Shown here piece by piece: positions 15,728-24,451 of a stretch of 64,000 nt of DNA. Origin of the DNA: Streptosporangium canum (GTDB lineage Bacteria; Actinomycetota; Actinomycetes; Streptosporangiales; Streptosporangiaceae); NCBI RefSeq assembly GCF_900113865.1, contig NZ_FOQY01000007.1, positions 62,001 through 126,000 of the forward strand. The letters are read 5' to 3'. Both the position numbers and the translations under genes were made by a program. The notes under the pieces are model-generated. The model had not been told where the DNA came from. It did not search any database and saw only the letters and a program-made list of their open reading frames with translations. How positions within the stretch are numbered: the first letter of the stretch is position 1; every line of letters starts with the position of its first letter.

Positions 15728-17020
15728 GTGACTGGTCAAGACTTGGTCGGGCAGCGCATCAAGACCGTCCGCCGGCAACGGGGCCTTTCCCAGGCGCAGC
15801 TGGCGCATCCAGAACTTTCGGACAGTTACGTGTCGCTCATCGAGAGCGGCAAGCGCACTCCGACCCCTTCCGTGCTGGAGCTCCTGGCCGAAAAGCTCGA
15901 CTGTTCCCTCACCTATCTGATCAACGGCGTGACGGCCGAGCAGATGCAGGAGATCGAGCTCGCGCTGAGCTACGCCCGGCTGGCCATGGACAACGGCGAG
16001 GTCGCCGAGGCCCGCACCCGCTACGCCGAGCTCCTCGCCGACAACGGCCTGGCGGGCCTGCCCCAGCTCAGGCAGGACGCCGAGTACGGCCTGGCGCTGG
16101 CGACCGAGGCCTGCGGCGACCTGGACGAGGCGATCGTCCTGCTCAACACGCTCCGCCGGAACGAGGCCGCGCTGATGGCCCCCGAGCGTCACATCGCGGT
16201 CGCCGTCGCGCTCTCGCGATGCTACCGCGAGCAGGGCGACCTGGCCCAGGCGGTGCGCGTCCCCGAGCAGATCATCGGCGGGGCGGTCCGGCCCGCCTGG
16301 ACCGACGACCTGATGAGGCTGGGCGCCCAACTCCTCGCCGCCTACGTCGAGCGCGGCGACCTGCTCCGGGCCCGTCAGTTCTCGGCCGAGGTGCTCGCCG
16401 CCGCCGACCTCCTCGGCTCGCCGCAGTCGCTCACCCTGGCACACTGGGGCGCCGCGATCGTCGCCGTCGAGTCCGGCCACTCCGATGAGGCCGTCACCCA
16501 CGTCGAGCGCGCCATCGCCATCCAGTCCGAGTACGGCGACCCCCGCCGGCTGGCCCGCCTGCGCGGCGACTACGCCCAGGTGCTGCTGACCGTGCGCCCC
16601 ATGGAGGCGGAGGCCTGGCGCGACGTGCTGCTCAAGGTGGAGTCCGAGCTGGTCGAGACCTCCGCCAACCCGATGGACAAGATGCGCTGCGCGATGAACC
16701 TCGCCCGGGTGGAGCTGCTGCTCTCCCAGTCCGAGCGCGCCGGCGAGCACATGCGCGCCGTCTGCGACCTGCTCGACGGCATGCCGCAGGTCCTGCAGGC
16801 CGAGGCCCGGCTGCTGCACGGCGAGACCCTCGCCGAGCTCGGCAGGCAGGACAAGGCCATACAGGAGCTGCTGGCCGGGGCGGAGTGCCTGGAGCGGTCG
16901 CCGATCACCCGCTACACGGCCCACGCGTGGCTGACCGCCGCGCGGATCCTGGAGCGCATCGACGAGCCGGCCCGGAGCGTGGACGCCTACCAGCGGGCAC
17001 TGGCCTGCGTGGGACTCTAG
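15728..17020 (+). CDS. XRE-family regulator with C-terminal TPR-like repeats
   Basis: This 430-residue protein has an N-terminal XRE helix-turn-helix (residues ~6-65: VGQRIKTVRRQRGLSQAQLA, then YVSLIESGKRTPTPSVLELLAEKL). The rest is ~360 residues of alpha-helical repeats with TPR spacing (for example ARTRYAELLADNG, DLDEAIVLLNTL, EQGDLAQAVRVPEQI, DEAVTHVERAIAIQSEYGDP). This HTH-plus-TPR plan matches peptide-responsive regulators of the RRNPP type and also many actinobacterial orphans. The divergent secreted peptide gene makes a peptide ligand worth considering. The start is GTG with AAGGGG just upstream. Confidence 0.85.
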   Translation: MTGQDLVGQRIKTVRRQRGLSQAQLAHPELSDSYVSLIESGKRTPTPSVLELLAEKLDCSLTYLINGVTAEQMQEIELALSYARLAMDNGEVAEARTRYAELLADNGLAGLPQLRQDAEYGLALATEACGDLDEAIVLLNTLRRNEAALMAPERHIAVAVALSRCYREQGDLAQAVRVPEQIIGGAVRPAWTDDLMRLGAQLLAAYVERGDLLRARQFSAEVLAAADLLGSPQSLTLAHWGAAIVAVESGHSDEAVTHVERAIAIQSEYGDPRRLARLRGDYAQVLLTVRPMEAEAWRDVLLKVESELVETSANPMDKMRCAMNLARVELLLSQSERAGEHMRAVCDLLDGMPQVLQAEARLLHGETLAELGRQDKAIQELLAGAECLERSPITRYTAHAWLTAARILERIDEPARSVDAYQRALACVGL

Positions 17021-17074
17021 ACCGGGACGGGGAGGTCAGGACCGCGTGATGGCGTCGGTAGCCTTGGGATTGCC

Positions 17075-17683
17075 ATGAAGACTTCCCCTGTCGCGGTCGT
17101 TCTCGCGCTCATCGCCGCCCTCGTCCTCGGCACGGCCTTCGCCTCGCCCGCCCTCGCCCACGACACGCTCAAGAGCAGTGATCCTGCCAAGGGCGCCAAG
17201 GTCGAGAGCCTCGAGCAGGTGAAGCTGACGTTCAGCGCCTCGGTGCGCTTCCCGAACGTCGTCGTGCACACCACGGACAACGTCGCCCACCAGGACGGCA
17301 AGCCCGCCGTCGACGGTGCGGTGGTGACCCAGCGGCTCAAGGACGACCTTCCGCCCGGTGACTACGTCATCGCCTATCGGGTGGTCTCCTCCGACGGCCA
17401 TCCGATCGAAGGGGAGATCCCCTTCACCCTCGTCGGCCCGGAGACGCCCTCCGCGGCGCCGTCCGAGAGCGTCTCCGAGCCGTCGTCGTCCCCGTCGTCC
17501 CCGGCGCCCGCCGAGAGCGCGGCCCCGGCCACGGCCGTGATCAGCCCGGCCCCCGCGGCCCAGGCGGGGCAGGAGCCGGACTCCTCGGGTGGAGTGCCCG
17601 GCTGGATGTGGCTCATCGTGGGCGGCGTCACCGGCGTCGGCATCGGCCTGTTCTTCAGCATGCGCAACAAGAAGAAGCCGTGA
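17075..17683 (+). CDS. CopC-domain copper protein with C-terminal anchor
   Basis: This 202-residue exported protein has a signal peptide ending ASPALA, and mature His at AHDTLKSSDPAKGAKV, the CopC copper-binding N-terminus. VSSDGHPIEGEIPFTL is the second CopC histidine motif. A Ser/Pro/Ala linker (residues ~128-165) leads to a membrane helix (WMWLIVGGVTGVGIGLFFSM) and a KKK tail. CopC binds Cu outside the membrane and usually hands it to CopD for uptake. The next gene overlaps by four bases (GTGA) and encodes CopD, so the two form one unit. Confidence 0.9.
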   Translation: MKTSPVAVVLALIAALVLGTAFASPALAHDTLKSSDPAKGAKVESLEQVKLTFSASVRFPNVVVHTTDNVAHQDGKPAVDGAVVTQRLKDDLPPGDYVIAYRVVSSDGHPIEGEIPFTLVGPETPSAAPSESVSEPSSSPSSPAPAESAAPATAVISPAPAAQAGQEPDSSGGVPGWMWLIVGGVTGVGIGLFFSMRNKKKP

Positions 17684-19716
17684 GCGGGCAGGGGCGGGCC
17701 GCCCAGGCCGAGCGGCGGGCGGAGACGGGCCGGACGGTGAAGCTCGTGCTCGCGGGCATCGCCGCGGCCGTGGCCGGCCTGGTGATCGCCATGATCGCCG
17801 GAGGAAGCGCGAGCCCGCGCATCATCCCCGGCCTGCCCGACGAGGGCGCGCTCACCCGCTGGGGGCTGCCGCTGTCCAAGCTGGCGATGGACGTGGCGGG
17901 CGTGCTCACCGTGGGTGTGCTGCTGGCTGCCACGGCCTTCCTCCCCAGCGACAAGGGCCTGCTCGGCAAGCCCGCCCTCGTCTACGTCAGGGCAGCCTCG
18001 TGGCTCGCGCTCGTCTGGGCGGGCGCGGCCGCCGCGACGATGGTGTTCAGCCTGTCCGACGCGCTCGGCCTGCCCGTCCTCGACGTGCTCGGCGGCAACG
18101 AGCTCACCAGCTTCGCCAGCCAGGTCTCCCAGGGCATCTCGCTCACCCTGGTGGTGCTGTTCGGGGTGGCGATCGCGCTGTTCGCCCGCGGGGCGATCAC
18201 CGCCGGCGCCGCCGGCGGCCTGCTCCTGCTCGCCCTGATCACGCTGCTGCCTCCCGCGCTGACCGGGCACTCCGCCTCCTCGCCCAACCACGACCTGGCG
18301 ACCACCGGCGTCGCGGTGCACCTGCTGGTCCTCGCGCTCTGGGTGGGCGGGCTCGCGGTGCTCTGCGGCCACGCGCTGCGCCGGCAGCCGCACCTGGCGG
18401 TCGCCGCCGCCCGGTTCTCCTCGATGGCGCTGTGGTGTTTCATCGGCGTGGGACTGTCGGGCCTGTTCAGCGTCCTGGCCCGGCTCACCTCGCTCTCGGA
18501 GCTCTTCACCTCCGACTACGGCCTGCTGCTGCTGGCCAAGACCGCCGCGTTCGCGGTGCTCGGCGCCATCGGCTGGTGGCACAGGAAGCGGACCCTGCCC
18601 CAGCTCGCCGCCGGCGGGCCGGGGGCCTTCGTCCGGTTCGCCTCCTGCGAGATCCTCGTCATGTTCGCGACCGTCGGGCTGGCCGTCGCGCTCTCCCGCA
18701 CCGCCCCGCCTCCGGCGGTGCTGCCGGCCGACCGCGCCTTCGAACTGCTCGGCTACCCCATGCCGCCGGAGATCTCGCCGGCCAACCTGGCCTCGCTGTG
18801 GTGGCTCGACCTGTTCTCCGGCACCCTGATCGCCCTGCTCGGCGGGCTCTACCTCGCCGGAGTCGTACGGCTCGCCCGCCGCGGCGACTCCTGGCCGGTG
18901 GGCCGCACCGTCGCCTGGTTCATCGGCGTGCTGATCCTGCTCATCGCCACCCAGAGCGGCGTCTCCCGCTACGCCAAGGTGCTGTTCAGCGCCCACATGG
19001 CCGAGCACATGACGCTGTCCATGCTGGTGCCGATCTTCCTGGTGCTCGGCGCCCCCGTCACGCTGGCGCTGCGCGCGCTCAAGCCCGCCGCGCAGCGGGG
19101 CGACCGGGGGCCGCGCGAGTGGCTGACCACGATCCTGCACAGCAGGTTCGTCAGCTTCGTCGCCCACCCGGCGATCGCCACCGCGATCTTCGTCGTCTCC
19201 ACCTACGCGCTGTACTTCACCCCGCTGTTCGCCGCCGCGATGGAGGAGCATCTCGGCCACATCGCCATGACGGTGCACTTCCTGATCAGCGGCTCCCTGT
19301 TCTTCTGGGTGATCATCGGGGTGGACCCGGCGCCGCACAAGCTGCCCCACTACGCCAGGTTGATGCTCCTGTTCGTCACGATGCCCTTCCACGCGTTCTT
19401 CGGCATCGCGCTGATGAGCATGGGCACCGTGCTCGCCGGTGAGTGGTACGACCAGCTCGGCCGCACCTGGGGCGTCTCCGCGCTCGCCGACCAGCGGACC
19501 GGCGGCGCCATCGCCTGGGGCTTCGGCGAGATCCCGACGCTGATCGTGCTGATCGCACTGGCCTTCCAGTGGTGGCAGGACGACGACCGCAAGGCCCGCC
19601 GCGCCGACCGCCGGGCCGACGCCCTCGCGGCCCGCACCGGCGGCACCGGAGACGCCCAGCTCGACGCCTACAACGACTACCTGGCCGAGCTCGACAAGAG
19701 GGAGCGCGCAGAGTAG
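17680..19716 (+). CDS. CopD / cytochrome c oxidase assembly (CtaG) fusion protein
   Basis: This polytopic membrane protein of 678 residues has at least 14 likely helices. The N-terminal half carries the CopD copper-import region (TGHSASSPNHDLATTGVAVHLLVLALWVG around residues 203-231, with conserved His). The C-terminal half is the caa3-type CtaG domain (FSAHMAEHMTLSMLVPIFLVLGAP, then MPFHAFFGIALMSM). The fusion is common in actinobacteria and links copper import with cytochrome oxidase assembly. The start is taken as the GTG overlapping the CopC stop. The C-terminus is a charged cytoplasmic tail. Confidence 0.9.
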   Translation: MSGQGRAAQAERRAETGRTVKLVLAGIAAAVAGLVIAMIAGGSASPRIIPGLPDEGALTRWGLPLSKLAMDVAGVLTVGVLLAATAFLPSDKGLLGKPALVYVRAASWLALVWAGAAAATMVFSLSDALGLPVLDVLGGNELTSFASQVSQGISLTLVVLFGVAIALFARGAITAGAAGGLLLLALITLLPPALTGHSASSPNHDLATTGVAVHLLVLALWVGGLAVLCGHALRRQPHLAVAAARFSSMALWCFIGVGLSGLFSVLARLTSLSELFTSDYGLLLLAKTAAFAVLGAIGWWHRKRTLPQLAAGGPGAFVRFASCEILVMFATVGLAVALSRTAPPPAVLPADRAFELLGYPMPPEISPANLASLWWLDLFSGTLIALLGGLYLAGVVRLARRGDSWPVGRTVAWFIGVLILLIATQSGVSRYAKVLFSAHMAEHMTLSMLVPIFLVLGAPVTLALRALKPAAQRGDRGPREWLTTILHSRFVSFVAHPAIATAIFVVSTYALYFTPLFAAAMEEHLGHIAMTVHFLISGSLFFWVIIGVDPAPHKLPHYARLMLLFVTMPFHAFFGIALMSMGTVLAGEWYDQLGRTWGVSALADQRTGGAIAWGFGEIPTLIVLIALAFQWWQDDDRKARRADRRADALAARTGGTGDAQLDAYNDYLAELDKRERAE

Positions 19717-19905
19717 CCGGACGGCTACGGCCCCCTATCTTCCATCCCCGCCCCGGGCGCCTCCGGTAGCCTGGTGGGCGGGGGTTCGGGCATCACCGCA
19801 GCGGGTGCAGCGCTTGGTCGTCGCGCGCCACGTCGAGTCAGACCTGCCGGCCGCGTGCCGTGCGGGAAGACCGGTGGTCGCCTTGTGCGTCAGGAAGGTT
19901 GATCA

Positions 19906-20313
19906 GTGTCCGAGGAAGTGCGCATGCGTGGCGGGCGGAGCCGGAGTCTGGCACAGGCCCTTGAGGAGCATCTCACCGAGTGGGCCGAGCGCACCGGGAC
20001 CGTCGTCGAGATCTGGGCGCTGCCCGGCGGGGACGTCCCTCCCCGAGCGGCCCGGGCCGTTCTGGCCACGCTGGGTGAGGCCCTCTCCAATATCGAGCGG
20101 CACAGCCGCGCGAACATCGTCTCCGTCGCCGTGACGCTGGGCGGGGGCGGGCTGCGCATGACGGTGAGCGACGACGGCGCCGGCTTCTCCGGGCCGGCCG
20201 CGGGCCGGGGAATCGCCGCCATGCGTGCCCACTTCGCCGACCTCGGAGGCACGCTCACCGTCAACGGCGTCGTGGGCGGGGGCACCACCGTGACCGCGGC
20301 GGCACCCCGTTAG
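19906..20313 (+). CDS. stand-alone HATPase (histidine-kinase ATPase) domain protein
   Basis: This 135-residue protein is the ATP-binding module of a NarX/DevS-type kinase and little else. GEALSNIERHSRA is the N-box (about residues 63-75), DDGAGF the G1 box, GRGIAAM the G2 region and GGGTTVTA the end of the fold. There is no HisKA_3 dimerisation/phosphoacceptor helix and no sensor domain. It could be an orphan catalytic subunit, an anti-sigma-like kinase, or a remnant. The start is GTG with AGGAAGG seven bases upstream. It is convergent with map, three bases apart. Confidence 0.8.
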   Translation: MSEEVRMRGGRSRSLAQALEEHLTEWAERTGTVVEIWALPGGDVPPRAARAVLATLGEALSNIERHSRANIVSVAVTLGGGGLRMTVSDDGAGFSGPAAGRGIAAMRAHFADLGGTLTVNGVVGGGTTVTAAAPR

Positions 20314-20316
20314 CCC

Positions 20317-21165
20317 TCAGGGCAGCGTCAGGATCTCGTGGCCGGTGTCGGTCACCAGGATGGTGTGCTCGAACTGGGCGGTCCGCTTGCGGTCCTTGGT
20401 CACGGCGGTCCAGCCGTCGGGCCAGATGTCGTAGTCGATCGTGCCGAGGGTCAGCATGGGCTCGATGGTGAACGTCATGCCGGGCTCCAGGGTGACCGCC
20501 AGCGACGGGTCGTCGTAGTGCGGGACGATCAGCCCGGAGTGGAACGTGGTGCCGATGCCGTGGCCGGTGAAGTCGCGGATGACGCCGTAGCCGAACCGCT
20601 TGGCGTAGGCCTCGATGATGCGGCCGGCCACGTTGAGCTGGCGGCCCGGCGCGACGGCCTTGATGGCCCGGTTGGTGGCCTCGCGGGTGCGCTCGACCAG
20701 CAGGCGTGACTCCTCGTCCACGTCGCCGACCAGGAAGGTGGCGTCGGTGTCGCCGTGCACGCCGCCGATGAAGGCGGTGATGTCGACGTTGACGATGTCG
20801 CCGTCGCGCAGCACCGTGTCGTCCGGGATGCCGTGGCAGATCACCTCGTTGATCGAGGTGCACAGCGACTTGGGATAGCCCCGGTAGCCGAGCGTGCTGG
20901 GGTAGGCCCCGTGGTCGCAGAGGAACTCGTGGCCGATCCGGTCGAGCTCGTCGGTGGTGACGCCGGGCGCCACGTGCCTGCCGACTTCCTCGAGTGCCTG
21001 GCCGGCCAGCTTGCCGGCGATCCGCATCCGCTCGATGATCTCGGGCGTCTTGACGTCGGGCTCGCCGGTCTTCGGGGATTTCTTCCCGACATACTCCGGC
21101 CGCTCGATGCCGGCGGGGACCTTGCGGATGGGCGAGATCCGCCCGGGCTGGAGCAGTGTCGTCAT
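20317..21165 (-). CDS. map: methionine aminopeptidase, type I
   Basis: This 282-residue metalloprotease removes N-terminal Met from nascent proteins. The family core is present: [29 protein letters not shown] (metal Asp residues), [19 protein letters not shown] (metal His), [10 protein letters not shown] and QFEHTILVT (metal Glu). The ~40-residue N-terminal extension beginning [17 protein letters not shown] is typical of actinobacterial MetAP. ATG 21165 has GGGGGA three bases upstream; a longer frame to 21561 is not supported. It is divergent from the small gene at 21211. Confidence 0.93.
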   Translation of the reverse strand: MTTLLQPGRISPIRKVPAGIERPEYVGKKSPKTGEPDVKTPEIIERMRIAGKLAGQALEEVGRHVAPGVTTDELDRIGHEFLCDHGAYPSTLGYRGYPKSLCTSINEVICHGIPDDTVLRDGDIVNVDITAFIGGVHGDTDATFLVGDVDEESRLLVERTREATNRAIKAVAPGRQLNVAGRIIEAYAKRFGYGVIRDFTGHGIGTTFHSGLIVPHYDDPSLAVTLEPGMTFTIEPMLTLGTIDYDIWPDGWTAVTKDRKRTAQFEHTILVTDTGHEILTLP

Positions 21166-21210
21166 GGTCCCCCAGTCTAGTTGTGCTTCCCAGTGGGCAG
21201 TATTGCCGTC

Positions 21211-21393
21211 ATGAGTGATCAGTGGTGGTTCTGTCTGAAGCACATGGCGGTCGAGCCCGACGAGGGGTGCCCGAACAAGGACCGGCTGGGCCCCTACGAG
21301 AGCCGGGGGGCCGCGGCCGACGCGCTGAAGACGGCGGCCGAGCGCAACGAGGCGTGGAAGGAGGAGGACAAGACCTGGAACGGGGATGACTAG
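21211..21393 (+). CDS. conserved small actinobacterial protein
   Basis: This 60-residue soluble, acidic protein has an aromatic start ([11 protein letters not shown]), a second Cys in [13 protein letters not shown] and a C-terminal helix ([19 protein letters not shown]). The spacing of Cys and His (C8, H11, C20) could form a small metal site. I recognise the pattern as conserved in actinobacteria but know no function. It lies 45 bases from the divergent map start. No strong ribosome-binding site is visible before the ATG, so it may be translated leaderless. Confidence 0.7.
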   Translation: MSDQWWFCLKHMAVEPDEGCPNKDRLGPYESRGAAADALKTAAERNEAWKEEDKTWNGDD

Positions 21394-21402
21394 CGGCCCC
21401 GG

Positions 21403-21424
21403 CCGGGGCGGCCGCCCCGGCTTT
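21403..21424 (+). terminator. terminator after the small 21211 gene
   Basis: CCGGGGCGGCCGCCCCGG (21403-21420) is a perfect 18-base palindrome followed by CTTT, ten bases after the stop codon. The next ~185 bases up to 21609 hold only a pair of ~20-bp direct repeats (21488-21507 and 21517-21536). Confidence 0.6.
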
Positions 21425-21609
21425 GCGCCGACGCCGCCGGGGCGCGGAAGGCCGGGCTCGGGGCTGTGGGTGCCGGCCCCGGTCAGGTTTCCGCCGGAGG
21501 CGCGGGGAGAGACGCCTTTCCGCCGGAGGTGCGGGGTGCGACGCCGGCGACGGGCCCGCACCGCCGAGCGGGTTCCGGCGGGCCTGCCACGCCGGAGGCC
21601 GGCGTGCGC

Positions 21610-22269
21610 TCAGCCGTCCAGGACCGCGTAGGCGCGGACGGGGAAGGTGCCCAGGCCCGCCACCATCGGCGGGGTGGCGTGGAAGCGGAACCCCGTGTCG
21701 GGGAGCGCGGCCAGGCCGGTCATGTGCTCCACGATCGGGATGCCCGCGCCCAGCAGGAGCGTGTGCGCGGGACGTTCGCCGCGGGGCGGGGTGTCGTCGA
21801 TGTTCAGCGTGTCGACCCCGACGAGCGCCGCGCCCTGGGCCACGAGCCACTCGGCGGCCCCGGCTTCGAGGTAGGGGTGGCCGTGGAAGTAGTCCTCGGT
21901 GCCGAAGTGCCGGTCCCAGCCGGTCTGGACGAGCACGGCCCTGCCGCGCACGTCGCATCCGGCGAACCGGTCGCGGCCCACCGAGCGCAGGCCCTCGGCC
22001 CGCACGACCACCCCCGGCAGGTCGGCGACGGCCTCCAGCGGCACCTCGGACAGGTCGGGGCCGTCCGGGTAGCGGTGGTAGGGGGTGTCCAGGTAGGTGC
22101 CGGTGTTGGCGACCAGTTCGATGCTGCCGATGTGGAACTCGGTGCCGGGGGCGTAGACCTCGCGCGAGGCCTCCCTGGTCAGGTGCGCGCCGAGCCGCGG
22201 CCCGGGGATCCCGGGGTAGGTGAGCATGCCTTCGATGATGCGGTGGCTCAGTTCGATCAGCCGGGTCAT
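21610..22269 (-). CDS. cyclase-family (kynurenine formamidase-like) hydrolase
   Basis: This 219-residue protein belongs to the metal-dependent cyclase superfamily (MTRLIELSHRIIEGMLTYPG, residues 1-20; VLVQTGWDRHFGTEDY; GVDTLNIDD near the C-terminus). The usual HxGTHxDxPxH metal motif reads ANTGTYLDTPYHRYPDG (about residues 55-71), so the first His is Asn and the second is Tyr. Members of this variant subgroup are common but their chemistry is unclear. The ATG overlaps the upstream stop in ATGA, so it is coupled to the small membrane protein gene. Confidence 0.8.
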   Translation of the reverse strand: MTRLIELSHRIIEGMLTYPGIPGPRLGAHLTREASREVYAPGTEFHIGSIELVANTGTYLDTPYHRYPDGPDLSEVPLEAVADLPGVVVRAEGLRSVGRDRFAGCDVRGRAVLVQTGWDRHFGTEDYFHGHPYLEAGAAEWLVAQGAALVGVDTLNIDDTPPRGERPAHTLLLGAGIPIVEHMTGLAALPDTGFRFHATPPMVAGLGTFPVRAYAVLDG

Positions 22270-22535
22270 GGGACGTTCACCGTCTTCTTCCTGGTCCGGG
22301 CAATGACCATCCTGGTGACGGCCACCAGGCCGATCGCGCCCCAGACGACGTTGAGGATCGCCGAGGGCCACGCCGAGTGGTAGGCCGTATTGATCATCAG
22401 GGCGACGGCCCCGACGAGATTGATCGTCTGGAACGGCATGCCGTCACCGGCCATCCGGGAGGCGGACACCATGGCGTAGCCGTACAGCATGACACCTGCG
22501 CCGAGCCAGCCGAGCGCGTTGATCAGGAGGGACAC
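22266..22535 (-). CDS. small three-helix membrane protein (CBU_0592-like)
   Basis: This 89-residue protein has three predicted membrane helices: LLINALGWLGAGVMLYGYAM, INLVGAVALMINTAYHS and SAILNVVWGAIGLVAVTRMV. A basic end (ARTRKKT) follows. The pattern matches the CBU_0592 family of small membrane proteins with no known function. It is the first gene of a two-gene unit with the cyclase-family hydrolase (four-base overlap) and is divergent from the LysR regulator. Confidence 0.75.
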   Translation of the reverse strand: MSLLINALGWLGAGVMLYGYAMVSASRMAGDGMPFQTINLVGAVALMINTAYHSAWPSAILNVVWGAIGLVAVTRMVIARTRKKTVNVP

Positions 22536-22638
22536 CGGATCACACGCCGGTGGGGAAGGTGCGCATGTCCCTATGATCCCGGCCCCCGTCCATGAAGGGC
22601 AAATAAAGTCTCCTTAACATCCACGTAAGCTCAGCTGT

Positions 22639-23580
22639 ATGGAAATCGATCCCCGCCGCCTCCGGGTACTCCATGAGGTCGCGCGCCGCGGTGGCGTCGT
22701 GCGCGCGGCCGAGGCACTGCACCTGACCGCCTCGGCGGTCTCCCAGCAGCTCGCGCTCCTGGAACGGGAGGTCGGGCTCGCGCTCGTCGACCGGTCGCAG
22801 CGCCGGATCGCGCTCACCCCGGCGGGGCGGGTCCTGGCCGGATACGCCGAGCGGGTCGAGGAGGAGCTGACCGAGGCGAAACGGGAGCTGACCAGGTTCT
22901 CGGAGCTGCTGGCCGGGCCGGTGTCGATCGCGGCGTTCCCCACCGTCATCAGGCATCTGCTGGTGCCCGCGCTGGGCACGCTGGCCGAGCGCCACCCCGA
23001 GATCAGGCCGCGCATCCACGAGCTGTACGGCCCGCCCGCGCTGCAGGAGCTCCGCCTCGGCGGCATCGACCTGGCCATCACCGAGCAGGACGCCGACGAG
23101 CCCGTCCCGGTGCGGCCCTCGGTCGTCTCCCACCCCCTCCACGTGGACGAGTACCGCATCGTGGCGCCGCCGAGCTGGACGGAGGTCCCGCGTGGCGTCG
23201 CGGAGCTGGGCGGCGTGCCCTGGGTGGCGGGACCGGCCGACCAGGCGTGCGGGCACGCGCTGGAACGGCTGGCCGCCCTGTACGGGTTCACCCCGTACCG
23301 GGCGCACGTGATCGAGGAGTTCCCGCCCACCCTCGCCCTGGTCGCGGCGGGGCACGGGGTGGCGATCGTGCCGTCGCTGGCCCTGCTGGACGTCCCGGCG
23401 GGAGAGGTCGTGGTCACCGACATCACCGGTGTGGGCGCCCGCCGCCTGGACGCCGTCACCCGCGTCAGCCGTACCCGGTCGGGAGAGCCCGGCCCGCTGC
23501 AGGCGGTGGTCATCGCCGCGCTGAGGGGGGCCGCGGAGGTCCTCGTCGCACGGCTCGGGGAGCGCTACGAGGTCCGCTGA
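22639..23580 (+). CDS. LysR family transcriptional regulator
   Basis: This 313-residue LTTR has an N-terminal winged HTH (residues 1-60: DPRRLRVLHEVARRGGVVRA, then ALHLTASAVSQQLALLEREVG) and a periplasmic-binding-like effector domain with VSIAAFPTVIRHLLVPAL and VAAGHGVAIVPSLAL. It is divergent from the membrane protein/cyclase pair across about 100 bp and, as usual for LTTRs, probably regulates them. The gap includes an AT-rich stretch around 22600-22620. The effector is unknown. Confidence 0.88.
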   Translation: MEIDPRRLRVLHEVARRGGVVRAAEALHLTASAVSQQLALLEREVGLALVDRSQRRIALTPAGRVLAGYAERVEEELTEAKRELTRFSELLAGPVSIAAFPTVIRHLLVPALGTLAERHPEIRPRIHELYGPPALQELRLGGIDLAITEQDADEPVPVRPSVVSHPLHVDEYRIVAPPSWTEVPRGVAELGGVPWVAGPADQACGHALERLAALYGFTPYRAHVIEEFPPTLALVAAGHGVAIVPSLALLDVPAGEVVVTDITGVGARRLDAVTRVSRTRSGEPGPLQAVVIAALRGAAEVLVARLGERYEVR

Positions 23581-23592
23581 CCCGAGGGCCAG

Positions 23593-23727
23593 CCGGTGGT
23601 GTGCGGACCGGCGGGTTGCCCGTCGGGGTTGATCCGGTGGTGTGCGGGCTGGGCCGGTTGTCCGTCGGGGGTGATCCGGTGGGGCCCGGACCGGCCGGTT
23701 GCCCGCTGTGGCTGATCCGGTGGCCCG
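23593..23727. repeat. 41-42 bp tandem repeat, three copies
   Basis: Units at 23593-23633, 23634-23675 and 23676-23716, with a partial fourth, share CCGGTGG at the start and GGTTG-CCGT then GGTTGAT-like ends. They fill the gap between the convergent LysR and 23747 genes. Copies differ by several bases each. Terminator or neutral spacer function is possible. Confidence 0.65.
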
Positions 23728-23746
23728 CGGGTGGGCGCGGCTGCGG

Positions 23747-24325
23747 TCAGTCGGCGACCTGGGGGCCGCTGACCCGCTCCAGCAGCCTGGCCAGCCGGTC
23801 GCGCAGGCCCGGGCGCCGCTCCACCTGGCCCGCCGCCATGCTGACCAGGTGCTGGGCCCCGTCGAAGGAGAGCGGGGCCTGGCCGGGGACCGCCAGCGCG
23901 TCGTGGGCCAGCCCCTCCAGCTCGGGGTCGCCGCCGTCCAGGGCCAGGATCGTGGCGCCGGTGCGCCGGGCGTCGCTCACCCGTTCCAGCAGGGGCGCGG
24001 GGGCCTGCTCCTCGCTCACCACGAACAGCGTCTCGCCCCGCCTGGCCCGCTCGACCCGCTCCAGTCCGACCCGCAGGTGCGCGGGCCCGTCCGGGGCGGG
24101 CGCCCAGCGCACCAGCGTGGGAGTGAGCTGGGGCAGCCCGGCGAGCCGGGCCTCGTCGCTGAGATGCGCGGTCAGATGCCAGGGCTCCTCGTCGGGGGTG
24201 CCGACCACCAGCAGGCCTCCCGGGGACCGCGTCGCCCGCAGGGCGAGACCGAACTCGCGGGTGCGCTCCACCCAGCCGGTGGAGTCGAGGATCTCGCGCA
24301 GAAGTGCCACCGACCGAGCGTCCAT
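23747..24325 (-). CDS. conserved actinobacterial protein of unknown function
   Basis: This 192-residue soluble protein starts MDARSVALLREILDSTGWVE. It alternates strands and helices: GLLVVGTPDEEPWHLTAHL, a segment TLFVVSEEQAPAPLLERVSDARRTGATILALD resembling a Rossmann half, and a C-terminal helix pair ending in RLLERVSG. Conserved features of a known enzyme are not visible. I recall similar genes beside npdG in other actinomycetes, so a link to F420 metabolism is possible. No signal peptide is present. Confidence 0.65.
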   Translation of the reverse strand: MDARSVALLREILDSTGWVERTREFGLALRATRSPGGLLVVGTPDEEPWHLTAHLSDEARLAGLPQLTPTLVRWAPAPDGPAHLRVGLERVERARRGETLFVVSEEQAPAPLLERVSDARRTGATILALDGGDPELEGLAHDALAVPGQAPLSFDGAQHLVSMAAGQVERRPGLRDRLARLLERVSGPQVAD

Positions 24326-24451
24326 GCGTCCATGGTGCCGCAGTCACCTCCGGTTGGTTGCGCGAACACGGCTCCTGGCATGATCTGAGCATGTCGTGGG
24401 GCCGGGTGAGCCCGGCGCCGACCCGCACAGGACAACGCCGAGGAGCGACGA

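Noticed and set aside
19774..19905. A cobalamin-type riboswitch or other known RNA upstream of the HATPase gene
   Set aside because: A GGGAAG-ACCGGTGG stretch recalls part of the cobalamin element, but the conserved boxes and pairing are not present and the downstream gene does not fit.
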